In this document: positions 63,040-64,000 of the stretch, piece by piece
Position numbering within the stretch: the first letter of the stretch is position 1
How the letters are laid out: each line of letters begins with the position of its first letter
The notes under the pieces: model-generated
Database searches by the model: none
What the model was told of the DNA's origin: nothing
Seen by the model: the letters and a program-made list of their open reading frames with translations, nothing else
Assembly (NCBI RefSeq): GCF_001667945.1
Contig: NZ_LZJK01000046.1
Location: 62,001 to 126,000, forward strand
From: Mycolicibacter sinensis
GTDB lineage: Bacteria > Actinomycetota > Actinomycetes > Mycobacteriales > Mycobacteriaceae
Length of the DNA: 64,000 nt
Reading direction: 5' to 3'
Translations under genes and position numbers: made by a program

Positions 63040-63861
63040 TTACTTGTCGTCGGTGAAGACCGGTGGGCGCTTCTCGGCGCGCGCAGCGACGGCTTCCTCG
63101 AAGTTGCTGGTCAACAGGCGCACATAGAGCTGTCCAAGCCCCTCGGCCTGCATGTGCCCCTCCAGACTACCGGCATCGAGTCCGCTCCACAGCGTCCGCT
63201 TGGTCAGTTCGGTGCCCGGCCGGGAGAATCCCGCGATCCGCTCGGCCAGCTCGTAGCAGGTGTCCAGCAGATCCGGGCCGTCCACCACCCGGGAGACCAG
63301 GCCGATCCGCTCGGCCTCGGCGGCGTCGACGTCGCGGCCGGTGAGCATGATCTCGAACGCGCGCGAGGCCCCGATCGCCCTGGGCAGCAGGTAGCTCAGG
63401 CCCAGTTCGCTGGCGGTCAGGCCGTTGTTGATCCCGGCCGCCCGGAAATAGGCGCCCGCCGCGGCGACCCGGATGTCGGCCGCCAGTGCCAGGCACAGGC
63501 CGCCGCCGATGGCCGCGCCGTTGACCGCGGCGATCACCGGCTGGTGCAGGCGCCGCAACGCCAAGATGATGTCGTCGAGCAGTTCCATCGACCGCAGCCC
63601 GAAACTCGGCCGGGTCAGTCCGGCCACGTGCGGCACCGAACCGGCCGATTTGTGGTCGGCGCCCGAGGAGAATCCCCGCCCCGCGCCGGTCAGCACCACC
63701 ACCCGAACCGCGTTGTCGTAGCTGATCTCCGCCAGCGCATCACGCAGCGGCACCATCACGTCGAACGCCATCGAGTTCATCCGCTCCGGGCGGTTGAGCG
63801 TGATCAGCGCGACCTGCGGACGCGGACGTTCGACAAGGACGAATTGGGATGCGGTGCTCAC
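63040..63861 (-). CDS. echA12: Enoyl-CoA hydratase/isomerase family protein EchA12
   Basis: 273 aa from GTG 63861. G-R-G-F-S-S-G-A-D at about 60-68 and A-V-N-G-A-A-I-G-G-G-L near 115 form the crotonase oxyanion hole. Neither canonical catalytic Glu is evident (the second is at E-L-G-L-S-Y), so the reaction is uncertain. It matches Rv1472 in place, next to trxB1 and the ABC-F gene. Confidence 0.92.
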   Translation of the reverse strand: MSTASQFVLVERPRPQVALITLNRPERMNSMAFDVMVPLRDALAEISYDNAVRVVVLTGAGRGFSSGADHKSAGSVPHVAGLTRPSFGLRSMELLDDIILALRRLHQPVIAAVNGAAIGGGLCLALAADIRVAAAGAYFRAAGINNGLTASELGLSYLLPRAIGASRAFEIMLTGRDVDAAEAERIGLVSRVVDGPDLLDTCYELAERIAGFSRPGTELTKRTLWSGLDAGSLEGHMQAEGLGQLYVRLLTSNFEEAVAARAEKRPPVFTDDK

Positions 63862-63887
63862 CGTTGCACGCTATCGCGTGCGACGCA

Positions 63888-64000
63888 TCAGGCCTGTTCG
63901 GGCTTGTCCTGCGCGGCCAGGGCGGCCTCGACGTCGAGATCCTTGACCTGTTGAACCAAGTGCTCCAACGCCGCCGGCGGCAGCGCGCCGGCCTGGTTGA
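63888..64000 (-). CDS. trxB1: Thioredoxin TrxB1, C-terminal fragment at window edge
   Basis: The last 37 codons are present. N-Q-A-G-A-L-P-P-A-A-L-E matches the C-terminal segment of mycobacterial TrxB1 (Rv1471), followed by L-V-Q-Q-V-K and an acidic tail. The CGPC active site lies beyond the window. Confidence 0.8.
   Translation of the reverse strand, partial: NQAGALPPAALEHLVQQVKDLDVEAALAAQDKPEQA

Overview
This is a high-GC mycobacterial chromosome segment. The right half is the conserved neighbourhood known from Mycobacterium tuberculosis as Rv1471-Rv1497, here mostly on the minus strand: trxB1, echA12, an ABC-F protein, a small HTH protein, acnR, acn, ripA-ripB, moxR1-DUF58-VWA, fabG1-inhA-hemH, nfeD-stomatin, mutA-mutB-meaB and lipL. 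Gene order, lengths and diagnostic residues all fit, for example InhA Ser94, Tyr158 and Lys165. The species cannot be named from the sequence. The Rv1482c and mazEF4 genes that interrupt this block in M. tuberculosis are not present.

Positions 5493-35210 are the accessory core: a second-hand version of the phthiocerol dimycocerosate (PDIM) assembly line. On the minus strand, in transcription order, they hold a TesA-like thioesterase, a FadD26-like fatty acyl-AMP ligase (FAAL), five large type I polyketide synthases (called PKS A to E here) and a PapA5-like acyltransferase. The number of synthases, their sizes, the C-terminal condensation-like domain of PKS E and the flanking fadD26, papA5 and tesA relatives all match ppsA-E. 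The locus differs from canonical PDIM in several ways. No enoyl reductase domain is present in any synthase. No drrABC, mas, fadD28 or mmpL7 lies in the window. It sits beside lipL, a position where M. tuberculosis and M. marinum carry the lipooligosaccharide region. The KS-AT 'heads' and the reductive/ACP 'tails' also look shuffled relative to ppsA-E. PKS A and PKS C share a 2.4 kb, nearly identical head, and a fossil of the 3' end of PKS B lies just upstream of PKS A. This points to a C-to-A copying event. Terminal linker similarities suggest the line starts at PKS B, the only synthase with an N-terminal ACP, and that PKS A and PKS C may be alternative occupants of the same step. That would be a non-colinear, possibly branched, assembly line.

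Upstream on the same strand are mutA, mutB and meaB (methylmalonyl-CoA mutase and its chaperone), which interconvert methylmalonyl-CoA and succinyl-CoA and so link to extender-unit supply. Downstream are a convergent SAM-dependent O-methyltransferase and a three-gene operon (flavodoxin-like, DUF2505, nitroreductase-like) that could tailor or support the product. The left edge has two paralogous secreted mycobacterial proteins of unknown function.

Other elements are a 57-bp dispersed repeat, twice in tandem and in frame inside mutA and once upstream of the methyltransferase; a 655-bp IS5-family transposase remnant with perfect 17-bp terminal inverted repeats; an exact match to the AcnR operator consensus in the acn promoter region; GTCAC-type direct repeats upstream of ripA; and a 14-bp inverted repeat upstream of fabG1.
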